DNA of 64,000 nucleotides from Akkermansiaceae bacterium (lineage in GTDB: Bacteria > Verrucomicrobiota > Verrucomicrobiia > Verrucomicrobiales > Akkermansiaceae), in NCBI GenBank assembly GCA_025354565.1, contig JANXMQ010000029.1:26058-90057 (forward strand), read 5' to 3'. This document shows positions 56,478 through 64,000 of this stretch, piece after piece. The translations under genes were made by a program, and so were the position numbers. Under the pieces are notes generated by a model, which did not search any database, was not told the origin of the DNA, and worked only from the letters and a program-made list of their open reading frames with translations. How positions within the stretch are numbered: position 1 is the first letter of the stretch; each line of letters starts with the position of its first letter.

Positions 56478-57818
56478 ATGGCTGAGAATCCAACCCACCA
56501 AAGAGAATTCCGCTGCAAGCACTGCGACGGGAAAATTCTAATCCCCGCGAACCTGCCTCCCACAACTGCTCCCTGCCCGCACTGTGGTGGCGTCATCACT
56601 TCGCCAGGCATTGGGGAGGTGCCAGCTCCACCCGCTGCATCCCAAGTCCCCACGCCACCCGCAGCGGCTCCGCCCGCCGAGATTTCCGCCCCGCCGCTCC
56701 CGCAGAAAGCACCGGAGGCCGTCGCTCCGGCTGAAATCCACGTGCCTCTGGAGGAGAAACCCAAAACCGTTTTGCCGCCACCCAAAGGCCCAGCCTCCGA
56801 ACCGAAAAAGCAACCCTCGCAAGCCGTGTCCAATGCGGGCAAATCCGAGCGCAGCGGCCTGATCCCGGTGTTGCTGGTGGTGCTCGTAATCGCCTTGCTC
56901 GGCTTTGGCGGCGTTTATTTCGCCTCCTCGGAATTGGGCAAACATGTCGATCCACCGACTGTCAAAAACACCGCGGGCGATCCCGCTGTGAACGAGGCGA
57001 ACTACATCCGCATCGGCTGGCAGAATGATGCTTACAAACTGCTCCACAACTACCTGGACGCCACCAGCACTGAGGAAAAAATCCCGTATATCCTCAATGG
57101 CAAAGCTTTGGCTGCCAAAATTGAAGACTTCTATGGCGGCGGCGTCATCGTGGATACAGACACCCCGGCGGATGCGTTTTCCATCTATGAATTGTCCGAA
57201 GAGGATCGCAAGCGCGGGCTGTTCATGATGATTTACGACCAACCGCCGCAATTTGACATGAAGGAGTTCTTCCGCCCGCTCGCAAGTCTGGAGGTCCAAT
57301 ATGGCGTAGATGAAGCCGATCTCCTGCTCAGCACGGTGGCCCGCGTCGGCAACTTCGCGATGGAACCGCTGCGGGTTCACGCGTTCTTCAAACGCACTTC
57401 GGAAGGCCTCAAACTCGATTGGGAAATCTTCGCCCAGACCAAATACCGGAGGCTGCAAAATTTCGTCGAACTCCCTGAAGTCGGCCAAAAGGGCACGTTC
57501 CGCGTTTTCATCGTCGAGGATGTCCCCACCAAGGGGCAAGTCGTCGCTGGCACCCGGACCTACCGCGTGGCGGATCCGGCGAACACCGAGGATACCGCAC
57601 GGATCAATGTCAAAGTGGACTCCGAGGTTGGCCGCGCCCTCTCCATCATCAACTGGCGCGGCACCAAGGAAAGCCAGCCAATCACCCGCACCGCCACGGT
57701 GGAACTCAGTTGGGCTGGCGATGCGGCCGCGCCGGCTTTGGAAATCAGTCGCTTTGTCTGCTGGGAATTCCTCGGACTCGGCGGGCAGGAAACCCCTGCT
57801 ACCGCCTCGACGAAGTGA
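56478..57818 (+). CDS. Zinc-ribbon membrane protein of unknown function
   Basis: A 446-residue protein. An N-terminal zinc ribbon (C13-x2-C16 and C33-x2-C36) is followed by a Pro/Ala-rich linker (to about residue 130), one transmembrane helix (LIPVLLVVLVIALLGFGGVYF) and a ~280-residue extracytoplasmic domain. A good Shine-Dalgarno (AGAGGT) precedes the ATG. It overlaps mnmE by 4 bp. No family recognised. Confidence 0.8.
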   Translation: MAENPTHQREFRCKHCDGKILIPANLPPTTAPCPHCGGVITSPGIGEVPAPPAASQVPTPPAAAPPAEISAPPLPQKAPEAVAPAEIHVPLEEKPKTVLPPPKGPASEPKKQPSQAVSNAGKSERSGLIPVLLVVLVIALLGFGGVYFASSELGKHVDPPTVKNTAGDPAVNEANYIRIGWQNDAYKLLHNYLDATSTEEKIPYILNGKALAAKIEDFYGGGVIVDTDTPADAFSIYELSEEDRKRGLFMMIYDQPPQFDMKEFFRPLASLEVQYGVDEADLLLSTVARVGNFAMEPLRVHAFFKRTSEGLKLDWEIFAQTKYRRLQNFVELPEVGQKGTFRVFIVEDVPTKGQVVAGTRTYRVADPANTEDTARINVKVDSEVGRALSIINWRGTKESQPITRTATVELSWAGDAAAPALEISRFVCWEFLGLGGQETPATASTK

Positions 57819-59185
57819 CCGCCGGACTCGCAACTTTTTCCCACCCGCACCGCACGACGGTGGCGGCCATCGCCAGCCCACCGGGGATGGGGGCCGTCTC
57901 GTTGCTGAGAATTTCCGGGCCGGAAGCGATTGTAATCGCCGACCGCGCCACGGGCGGCATCGCCTCTTCGCTGCTCCCGCGCACCACCCACTACTGCGAG
58001 GTGCTGGATGCTAAGGGCCAAACCATCGACGACGGGCTGCTGACGGTTTTTCACGGGCCCCGTAGTTTTACCGGGGAGGACAGCGTCGAGTTCACCGGCC
58101 ATGGCGGCATCCTCGTGACGCGCGAGGTGTTAGGTCGATTTCTGGCGTGCGGGGCGACCGCCGCAGCACCCGGCGAGTTCACCCAACGGGCCTTTCTCAA
58201 TGGCAAGCTCGATCTCACCCAGGCGGAAGGCGTGATGGATCTCATCTCGGCCCAAACGAGACTCTCACTGCGCGCGGCCCGCAGCCAACTCGAAGGCACA
58301 CTCGGTCGGCGCACCACCGCAGCCCGCGATCAATTGCTAGATACCCTCGCCCATCTCGAAGCGTGGATTGATTTCCCGGAGGAAGACATCGACCCGCAGA
58401 CTGGAATCCTGCTACGCGGTCGGGTGGCTGCGGTGCTCGCCACCGTCGAGTCGCTGCTCGCCACGGCCGATCAGGGGCGGGTGTTGCGCGAAGGTGTTAG
58501 GACGGTGATTTTCGGCGAACCCAACGTCGGGAAATCGAGCTTGCTGAATCGGCTGCTAGGCTTTGAGCGGGCGATTGTTAGCGACCTCGCCGGCACCACC
58601 CGCGACACCATCGAGGAAGTCGTCAATTTACAAGGCATCCCACTGCGGCTGGTGGATACGGCGGGCGTGCGTGAAGCCACCGACCGGATCGAGGCGGAGG
58701 GCATACAGCGCACGGTTAGGCAAATCGAAGCCGCCGACTTGCTGCTAGAGATCGCCGACGCCAGCAAGCCCCGACCGGTCGTCGCGATTTTCCCTAACAC
58801 CGCCGCCTGCCACCTTCACCTGCTGAACAAAACGGACCTTGGCGAACATGCCTCCTGGCTTGGCGTCCCGGCGGTGCGACTCTCTTGCCACAGCGGCGAG
58901 GGCTTTGACGCGCTCTCAGATGCCATCCGCGACTCGCTGCATTTTAACGAAGCCGATTGGGGAGAGCATGCCATCGCCATCAACGCCCGCCATCAGGCCA
59001 GCCTGCAACTCGCACGCACCGCCCTGCTCGCAGCGTTAGAATTACTCAACGACCGGGCCGCTGACCCGGAACTCGCAGCCATCGATCTGCGAGAGGCGCT
59101 CGACGCCCTCGGAGAAATCCCCGGCAAGGTCGATACCGAAGACCTGCTAGGCGTGATTTTCAGCAGTTTCTGCATCGGGAAATAA
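57815..59185 (+). CDS. mnmE: tRNA modification GTPase MnmE
   Basis: A 456-residue GTPase that with MnmG modifies wobble uridine-34. The N-terminal folate-binding domain (TVAAIASPPGMGAVSLLRISGP), helical domain, then GTPase G1 GEPNVGKSS, G3 DTAG and G4 NKTD, and the C-terminal CIGK cysteine. The GTG at 57815 overlaps the previous stop (GTGA) and gives the normal N-terminus; an ATG at 57710 would add an odd extension. Confidence 0.95.
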   Translation: MTAGLATFSHPHRTTVAAIASPPGMGAVSLLRISGPEAIVIADRATGGIASSLLPRTTHYCEVLDAKGQTIDDGLLTVFHGPRSFTGEDSVEFTGHGGILVTREVLGRFLACGATAAAPGEFTQRAFLNGKLDLTQAEGVMDLISAQTRLSLRAARSQLEGTLGRRTTAARDQLLDTLAHLEAWIDFPEEDIDPQTGILLRGRVAAVLATVESLLATADQGRVLREGVRTVIFGEPNVGKSSLLNRLLGFERAIVSDLAGTTRDTIEEVVNLQGIPLRLVDTAGVREATDRIEAEGIQRTVRQIEAADLLLEIADASKPRPVVAIFPNTAACHLHLLNKTDLGEHASWLGVPAVRLSCHSGEGFDALSDAIRDSLHFNEADWGEHAIAINARHQASLQLARTALLAALELLNDRAADPELAAIDLREALDALGEIPGKVDTEDLLGVIFSSFCIGK

Positions 59186-59189
59186 TCGC

Positions 59190-59408
59190 TCACTCTGCCG
59201 CCGCACCCAAGATGCGGGCTTGGTCGAAGTCATAGGGCGTGAGTTCCAGCACCACGCGATCGGCGATTGCGAAAACGGCCTGCGCCTCGGTCAGCGGCTT
59301 GGAAAGGTGGCCAAAGATTTTTTTCCCATTCGGCAAGGACACCCGATAAAGCTCTGGATTCAGGTTTTCCAAAATTTCGCCGAGGGCGTGGATCGTGACA
59401 TCTGGCAT
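59190..59408 (-). CDS. infA: Translation initiation factor IF-1-like protein
   Basis: A 72-residue S1/OB-fold protein. IHALGEILENLNPELYRVSLPNG and VVLELTPYDFDQARIL align with IF-1. It is more divergent than most (VSLPNGKKIFGHLS), so it may be an IF-1 paralogue. Convergent with mnmE. The ATG at 59408 is chosen. Confidence 0.82.
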   Translation of the reverse strand: MPDVTIHALGEILENLNPELYRVSLPNGKKIFGHLSKPLTEAQAVFAIADRVVLELTPYDFDQARILGAAAE

Positions 59409-59575
59409 GGCTAGGCGGAGTATCACCCCCGCCCGGCGGCAAAATCCACTCAAATCCCACGCCGAGCGATGAGCTTGCTTGACGGAACGCCCCGGAACAC
59501 CAACATTCCGCGTGAGCCACCGTCACGTATCGAGAACGGTCGCCAGCCACTAATCACTTGCCGTCACTCACTACC

Positions 59576-59998
59576 ATGAAATTCAATTTCACCACCAGAT
59601 TCGCCGCTCTCGCTTGCGTTCTGCTAGCCGCCTGTCACCCCTATAACGAAAACCCGCAAAAGAAGCCGACAACTTCAGCCCCCAAAACCGCCACCACCCC
59701 AGAGCAGCAAAAGCTGCAAGCGCAACGGGACGCACTGAAAGCACAGGAAGATGCCAAGAAAAAGGAGGAGGCCAAAACCACTCCACCTGAGACACCGGGA
59801 ACCACCGACCCGACGCCAAAGCTTAAGCCACCTGAGAAAACCGACTACGCCCGCGCGAACAAAGTTCCTGGCAAAGACGGCTTCGTTTTCAGCCCATATA
59901 ACAACAAGGTCGTCGATGTCCGAGACATCCCCAGCGGCACCCTCGTCCAAGACCCGACCTACACCGGAGCCGGCAAGGGCTATTTCCGCGTACCCTGA
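59576..59998 (+). CDS. Small lipoprotein with conserved FSPYNNKVVDVR motif
   Basis: A 140-residue lipoprotein. LLAAC is the lipobox; a Lys/Pro/Thr-rich charged linker follows; the C-terminal ~45 residues (KDGFVFSPYNNKVVDVRDIPSGTL split, then VQDPTYTGAGKGYFRVP) form a conserved motif often seen in Verrucomicrobiota. Function unknown. A strong terminator follows. Confidence 0.75.
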   Translation: MKFNFTTRFAALACVLLAACHPYNENPQKKPTTSAPKTATTPEQQKLQAQRDALKAQEDAKKKEEAKTTPPETPGTTDPTPKLKPPEKTDYARANKVPGKDGFVFSPYNNKVVDVRDIPSGTLVQDPTYTGAGKGYFRVP

Positions 59999-60037
59999 AA
60001 CTATTTCTCCCGGTAAACACCTAACCACGGAAAAACC

Positions 60038-60075
60038 GACCGGGTCCGGCACAATGGACCCGGTCTTTTGCTTTT
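60038..60075 (+). terminator. Strong rho-independent terminator (GACCGGGTCC stem)
   Basis: A perfect 10-bp stem GACCGGGTCC (60038-60047) / GGACCCGGTC (60056-60065) with an 8-nt loop and TTTTGCTTTT. It ends the lipoprotein gene, but its T-tract finishes one base before the tyrA ATG. Confidence 0.9.
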
Positions 60076-60076
60076 G

Positions 60077-60937
60077 ATGAAGACGGATTTCCCCACAATC
60101 ACCATCCTCGGCGGTGGTTTGCTTGGTGGCTCACTGGCGCTCGCGCTCGCCGCCTTGGAAACGCCGCCACTCGTCAAGCTTTGGGCGCGCAAGGGGGAAA
60201 CCGTCGCCGCCGCCCGTGAGCTCGGCATCACCGGTGCCACGACCGATCTGAGCGCTGCAGTTGTTGGCACGGATCTGCTAATCCTTGCCGTCCCCGTCGG
60301 TTCCATGGCCGCGCTGGTGGCCCAAGCCATTCCCGGTCTGCCCGGCGCTTGCCTCATCACGGATGTCGGCAGCGTGAAACGAACGCCGCACGAGAGTCTT
60401 CGCGAAATCATCCGGGGCCATGATCTCCACTTCATCGGCAGTCATCCGATGGCCGGGTCCGAGCGCAATGGATTGATCGCAGCCTCCGCGACTTTATTTC
60501 AAAACGCCGCCTGCCTGCTCACGAACGACGAAAATGTCTCACCCGATTTGGCCGCTGCCCTCGAACGTTTCTGGCAAGCCATCGGCTGCCGCACCGCATG
60601 GTTCAGCGCCGCTGGTCATGACGAACTGGTAGCCCGGATCAGCCATTTGCCCCACCTCATCGCCGCCAGCGCGGCCCGCATCTGCCTTCAAGACTCGGCG
60701 GCAGGCCGCTTCGGTGGCGGTGGCCTGCGCGACACCACCCGCGTCGCCGCTGGCAATCCGGATATGTGGGCGGAAATCGTCACTGAAAATCGCGCCGCGC
60801 TGATCGGGCCGCTGCAGGAAACCATCGCCGATTTGCGCGTAATCCTTGCCAGCCTCGAGCACGGCGACCAAGAACAAGCCCGACAATGGCTAGCCACCGC
60901 CAAACAACGTCGCGATCCTTTGAATCCTCCTCTCTAA
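60077..60937 (+). CDS. tyrA: Prephenate dehydrogenase
   Basis: A 286-residue NAD-dependent enzyme of tyrosine synthesis. TILGGGLLGGSLALAL is the Rossmann loop. The catalytic region FIGSHPMAGSERNG includes the conserved His; SHLPHLIAASAA and GGGLRDTTRVAAGNPDMW are typical. Followed by aroA after 9 bp, then cmk. The ATG at 60077 lies directly at a terminator T-tract with no Shine-Dalgarno; a start at 60068 is also possible. Confidence 0.92.
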   Translation: MKTDFPTITILGGGLLGGSLALALAALETPPLVKLWARKGETVAAARELGITGATTDLSAAVVGTDLLILAVPVGSMAALVAQAIPGLPGACLITDVGSVKRTPHESLREIIRGHDLHFIGSHPMAGSERNGLIAASATLFQNAACLLTNDENVSPDLAAALERFWQAIGCRTAWFSAAGHDELVARISHLPHLIAASAARICLQDSAAGRFGGGGLRDTTRVAAGNPDMWAEIVTENRAALIGPLQETIADLRVILASLEHGDQEQARQWLATAKQRRDPLNPPL

Positions 60938-60946
60938 GCACTTCTC

Positions 60947-62299
60947 ATGTCGGAATTTCGAGTCAAAGCCATTTCAAAACTCCACGCGGAATTCAGTGTT
61001 CCCGGCGATAAGAGCATGTCCCACCGCGCCGCCATCCTCGGCGGTCTTTCTAACGGCATCTGCACGATCCGCAATTTCCTGCCAAGCGAGGACTGCGTGA
61101 ACACGCTCAATGCCATGCAGGCCCTGGGCGCGCGGCATGAGGTGATCGACGAACTCACCGGCTACGGCCCCATCAACCTGCGCATCCACGGGCAGTCGAT
61201 GAAACTCAGTGCGCCCGCAGCGCCTATCGACTGCGGCAATGCCGGCACCGGGATGCGGCTTCTAGCAGGTCTGCTCGCGGGTCAGGAATTTTCCTCCGAA
61301 CTCTTCGGCGACGCGTCATTGTCCTCCCGACCGATGGGCCGCGTGACGGTGCCATTAGCCGAGATGGGTGCGAAAATCGAGACCCGTGGCGAAAAACCCG
61401 GCTGCGCTCCGCTCTTCATCCACGCCGCCACCCTCACGCCCATCACCTACCACCTGCCCGTCGCCAGCGCTCAGGTGAAAAGTGCTGTGCTGTTAGCCGG
61501 CATGTTCGCCAAAGGCAAAACCACCGTAATCCAACCCGCCGAAACCCGCGACCACACGGAAAAAATGCTCGCCTCCTTCCGCGTGAGCACCCGCCGCGAT
61601 GGCAATGCGATCTCGATCTTCGGCAACCAAATGCCCGAGTCCTGCGACTTCACCGTCCCCGGCGATATTTCCAGCGCCGCCTTCTGGCTCGTCGCCGCCG
61701 CCGCCCTGCCCGGCTCGCGCTTGCTCATCAAGGACGTCGGACTTAATCCCACGCGCACCGCGATTCTCAAGGTCCTCAGCCGCATGGGCGCCCACATGAC
61801 CGAGATCCTGCATAACTCCGAGGGCGAACCCATCGGCAATATCGAGATCCACGGCGCGGCCCTAACAGGCACCACGATCCTTATCGAGGAAGTGCCGAAT
61901 TTGATCGATGAAATTCCCGTCATCGCCGTCGCCGCCGCCCTCGCCAAAGGCCGCACGGTCATCCGCAATGCCAAGGAACTCCGCGTCAAGGAAACCGACC
62001 GCATCACCACCGTGGTCGATGGCCTGCGCGCGATGGGGGCGGATGTCTTGGAATTTGAAGACGGCATGGAAATCGAAGGCGGCAAGCCGCTGCACGGCGC
62101 AGAGATCGACAGCTTCGGCGACCACCGCATCGCCATGGCCTTTGCCATCGCGGGCTTGTTCGCGGACGGCGAGACCGTGATCAAAAACACGGACTGCGTG
62201 AATACCTCCTACCCTGGCTTTGCCCACCACCTCGCGGCCATCCGCAACCACCGCTCGCGCCCTGCGGATTTCACCCTGCCAACCACCCCCATCGCGTGA
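60947..62299 (+). CDS. aroA: 3-phosphoshikimate 1-carboxyvinyltransferase (EPSP synthase)
   Basis: A 450-residue shikimate pathway enzyme. GDKSMSHRAAIL, the GNAGTGMRLLAGLLAG segment, the LSSRPMGR segment and KETDRI are diagnostic. Operon tyrA-aroA-cmk: overlaps cmk at GTGA. Confidence 0.97.
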   Translation: MSEFRVKAISKLHAEFSVPGDKSMSHRAAILGGLSNGICTIRNFLPSEDCVNTLNAMQALGARHEVIDELTGYGPINLRIHGQSMKLSAPAAPIDCGNAGTGMRLLAGLLAGQEFSSELFGDASLSSRPMGRVTVPLAEMGAKIETRGEKPGCAPLFIHAATLTPITYHLPVASAQVKSAVLLAGMFAKGKTTVIQPAETRDHTEKMLASFRVSTRRDGNAISIFGNQMPESCDFTVPGDISSAAFWLVAAAALPGSRLLIKDVGLNPTRTAILKVLSRMGAHMTEILHNSEGEPIGNIEIHGAALTGTTILIEEVPNLIDEIPVIAVAAALAKGRTVIRNAKELRVKETDRITTVVDGLRAMGADVLEFEDGMEIEGGKPLHGAEIDSFGDHRIAMAFAIAGLFADGETVIKNTDCVNTSYPGFAHHLAAIRNHRSRPADFTLPTTPIA

Positions 62300-62988
62300 G
62301 TGCAAATCCCACCACTCCCCGCTTCGCCATCGCCATCGACGGTCCTGCCGCCTCGGGGAAAAGCACGCTCGCCCGCGAACTCGCCAAACGTCTCGGCCTC
62401 GTCATGGTCAACTCCGGGGCCATGTACCGCGCCGTCACTTGGCAAGCCCTCCAGGAAAATATCGACCCGTTAGACTCCGACGCCGTGATTGCCATGCTCG
62501 ACCGCGTCCACATCCATTGCGGGGAAATCGGCATGACCTCGACCTGCACCATCGACGGCATCGACCCTGGCGAGGCTCTCCGCAGCGAGGCGATCAACGC
62601 CAACGTCTCCGCCATTTCCGCCATCCCGGAAGTCCGCAACCGGCTCGTCAATCTCCAGCGCGATTACCTCGATCACACCAGCATCATCATGGAAGGCCGC
62701 GACATCGGCTCCGTGGTGTTTCCTGATACGCCCTTCAAAATCTACATCGATGCCGACGAGGAAGTCCGCGCCGCCCGCCGCGCCCATGTCGGCGAGGTTG
62801 ATTCCGTCTCAAAACGCGACGCCGCGGACAGCGAACGCATCACCGCCCCGCTGAAAATCGCCGACGGTGCCGTGGTCCTCGATACCTCGCACCACAGCAT
62901 CGAGAGCGGAGTCGCAGCCGCGATTGAAATTTTAAAACAACAAGGCCTGCCGGTTGAAATGGCGGGATCTTACCATCCAGAAACTTGA
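62296..62988 (+). CDS. cmk: Cytidylate kinase
   Basis: A 230-residue CMP/dCMP kinase. The P-loop is IDGPAASGKSTLARELA; MVNSGAMYRAVTW and MEGRDIGSVVFPDTPFKIY follow. The GTG start overlaps the aroA stop (GTGA), so translation is coupled. Confidence 0.95.
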   Translation: MSANPTTPRFAIAIDGPAASGKSTLARELAKRLGLVMVNSGAMYRAVTWQALQENIDPLDSDAVIAMLDRVHIHCGEIGMTSTCTIDGIDPGEALRSEAINANVSAISAIPEVRNRLVNLQRDYLDHTSIIMEGRDIGSVVFPDTPFKIYIDADEEVRAARRAHVGEVDSVSKRDAADSERITAPLKIADGAVVLDTSHHSIESGVAAAIEILKQQGLPVEMAGSYHPET

Positions 62989-63007
62989 ATCACATGCTAT
63001 CTATCAA

Positions 63008-63045
63008 TTCGTGTCCCTTCGCGTCCATTCGCGGTTAAAACTTTA
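63008..63045. repeat. TTCGCGTCCA-type short-period tract
   Basis: TTCGTGTCCC, TTCGCGTCCA and TTCGCGGTTA decamers follow the cmk stop. Period about 10; no gene. Resembles the other short-period tracts in the window. Confidence 0.5.
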
Positions 63046-63077
63046 CCAATCCATTGAAACCGAAATCACCGACTCAA

Positions 63078-63683
63078 ATGCGCTGGGTTTACTGGCTCGG
63101 CTGGATGGCCTTCGGTGCGGCATTCCGCACGCTCTTCGGTCTGAAAATCGTCGGCGCGGAAAATCTGATCTCCGAGGGGCCAGTCCTCGTTGCCTCGAAT
63201 CACCAGAGCTTTCTCGATCCGCCGCTGATCGGCAATCTCTACCAAACCGAGATGGTTTTCCTCGCTCGCAAAACCCTGTTTGTCGGCTTTTTCAAATGGC
63301 TCTACACGCAATGGAATGCCATTCCCGTCGATCAGGAACGCCCGGACATGGGCAGCTTGAAAACCATCATCCGCAAGCTCAAGGAGGGCGAACGCGTGCT
63401 GGTTTTCCCCGAGGGTGAGCGGACCTTGGACGGCACCATCGGCCCGGCCGCTCCCGGTATCGGCCTGATCGCGGTGAAATCAGCGACCGTGATCCAGCCT
63501 GTCAGGATTTCCGGTGCTCACGAAGCACTGCCCCGTGGTTCCGGGAAAATCCGCTTCGCCCGCATCACGGTTAGCATCGGCAAACCCATCCGCCTAACAG
63601 CGGAAGATCTCAAAGCCACCGATGGCAAGGAAAGCTACGACCGCATCGCCAAGCAGATCATGGCCGCGATTGAGGCGTTGTGA
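63078..63683 (+). CDS. plsC: 1-acyl-sn-glycerol-3-phosphate acyltransferase
   Basis: A 201-residue acyltransferase making phosphatidic acid. Block I NHQSFLDPP, block III FPEGERT and PVRISG are PlsC hallmarks. The ATG at 63078 is chosen; a TTG at 63054 extends it by 8 residues. It may end the tyrA-aroA-cmk operon, separated by a repeat tract. Confidence 0.92.
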   Translation: MRWVYWLGWMAFGAAFRTLFGLKIVGAENLISEGPVLVASNHQSFLDPPLIGNLYQTEMVFLARKTLFVGFFKWLYTQWNAIPVDQERPDMGSLKTIIRKLKEGERVLVFPEGERTLDGTIGPAAPGIGLIAVKSATVIQPVRISGAHEALPRGSGKIRFARITVSIGKPIRLTAEDLKATDGKESYDRIAKQIMAAIEAL

Positions 63684-63947
63684 GCGAAAGCAGCCAGACC
63701 CGTGTAAAATACAGTGTGGCGGACGATGGATGGATCATTCATGCGTCATCAGTTTGCTCTCCTCGGCGCTCCAGGCCCCCTCATCAGAGACAAACCGGTC
63801 ACCCGCCACCGCGTGTTTGCCGATTTCCGTGTGGGAGCAGCGTTTTTTGAGAGCGATCAACCTAAAAAGGAAAATGGGCGTGTTCGTGGGGCACCTTTGA
63901 GCAAGGCGTTTGATGGCGGGTCCGGATGATGGCAAAGGGATCGGTTT
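63684..63947. other. Intergenic region without recognised gene
   Basis: About 260 bp after plsC. Short frames exist on both strands (a 66-codon minus frame at 63735-63935), but none has a recognised family, signal or ribosome site. Confidence 0.5.
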
Positions 63948-64000
63948 TCACCCGCTGAGCAGGAGCGCGGCCTCGTCCGGCAGACCGGGCAGCCATTTCC
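63948..64000 (-). CDS. Possible C-terminal end of a gene extending beyond the window
   Basis: The minus strand reads KWLPGLPDEAALLLSG then TGA at 63948-63950 and is open to the right edge. The text looks protein-like, but only 16 residues are visible. Confidence 0.35.
   Translation of the reverse strand, partial: KWLPGLPDEAALLLSG

Noticed and set aside
56538..57881. A 447-codon minus-strand frame
   Set aside because: Antisense shadow of the zinc-ribbon membrane protein; no protein family features.
63735..63935. 66-codon minus-strand ORF near the right edge
   Set aside because: No ribosome site, no recognised motif and mixed composition.

Overview
The window looks like a chromosomal segment of a Verrucomicrobiota bacterium. 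The evidence is moderately high G+C, a PEP-CTERM exported protein, a TIGR03790 protein, PVC-type dehydrogenase chimeras with HEAT and copper domains, BspA-like repeat proteins, a GxxExxY gene bounded by CGCCAAG repeats, and many short-period repeat islands between genes. The phylum is inferred from gene families; there is no rRNA in the window. One tRNA gene (Asn) is present.

Layout. 1-12.6 kb: pheT (partial) and pheS split by a GxxExxY element, a DsbD-like N-terminal-domain protein, a 1331-residue SGNH/dehydrogenase/HEAT/cupredoxin chimera, a short-chain dehydrogenase, a small membrane protein behind a frameshifted secreted ORF, a U32 peptidase with heptamer-repeat inserts, and a Tat-exported phosphoesterase. 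12.7-19.5 kb: polyprenyl synthase, asd, a nested palindromic element, a leucine-rich-repeat protein, an ABC-2 transporter pair and a RodA-like SEDS protein. 19.5-25.4 kb: a reductive pyrimidine degradation cluster (aminotransferase, internally deleted NCS1 permease, dihydropyrimidinase, semialdehyde dehydrogenase and a divergent beta-ureidopropionase-like amidase). 25.4-32.6 kb: copper ATPase, a soluble sugar dehydrogenase with cytochrome c, pyrG and kdsB. 32.8-38.9 kb: a secreted repeat protein, rnhA, an MBL hydrolase, TIGR03790, DUF2851, thiS and tRNA-Asn. 39-48.5 kb: an integron-type integrase remnant, an AMP-dependent ligase, small lipoproteins, sufT, an ECF sigma/anti-sigma pair, an Lrp regulator, pfk, a D,D-carboxypeptidase and a PEP-CTERM protein. 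48.2-52.5 kb is an accessory island: 21-bp tandem repeats, then a large MmeI-like restriction-methylase with a translationally coupled unknown partner. 52.7-64 kb is mostly housekeeping: dnaB, pyk, a zinc-ribbon membrane protein, mnmE, infA-like, a lipoprotein, tyrA-aroA-cmk and plsC.

The most unusual material lies in structure rather than in single genes: the GxxExxY element with 28-bp inverted ends and a solo end elsewhere; hairpins built from 7-8-nt repeats between tandem genes and similar heptamer tracts inside a coding sequence; a MITE-like nested palindrome; the ATGA-coupled partner of the restriction-methylase; and an apparent frame-independent excess of GTTAG/CTAAC in coding DNA.
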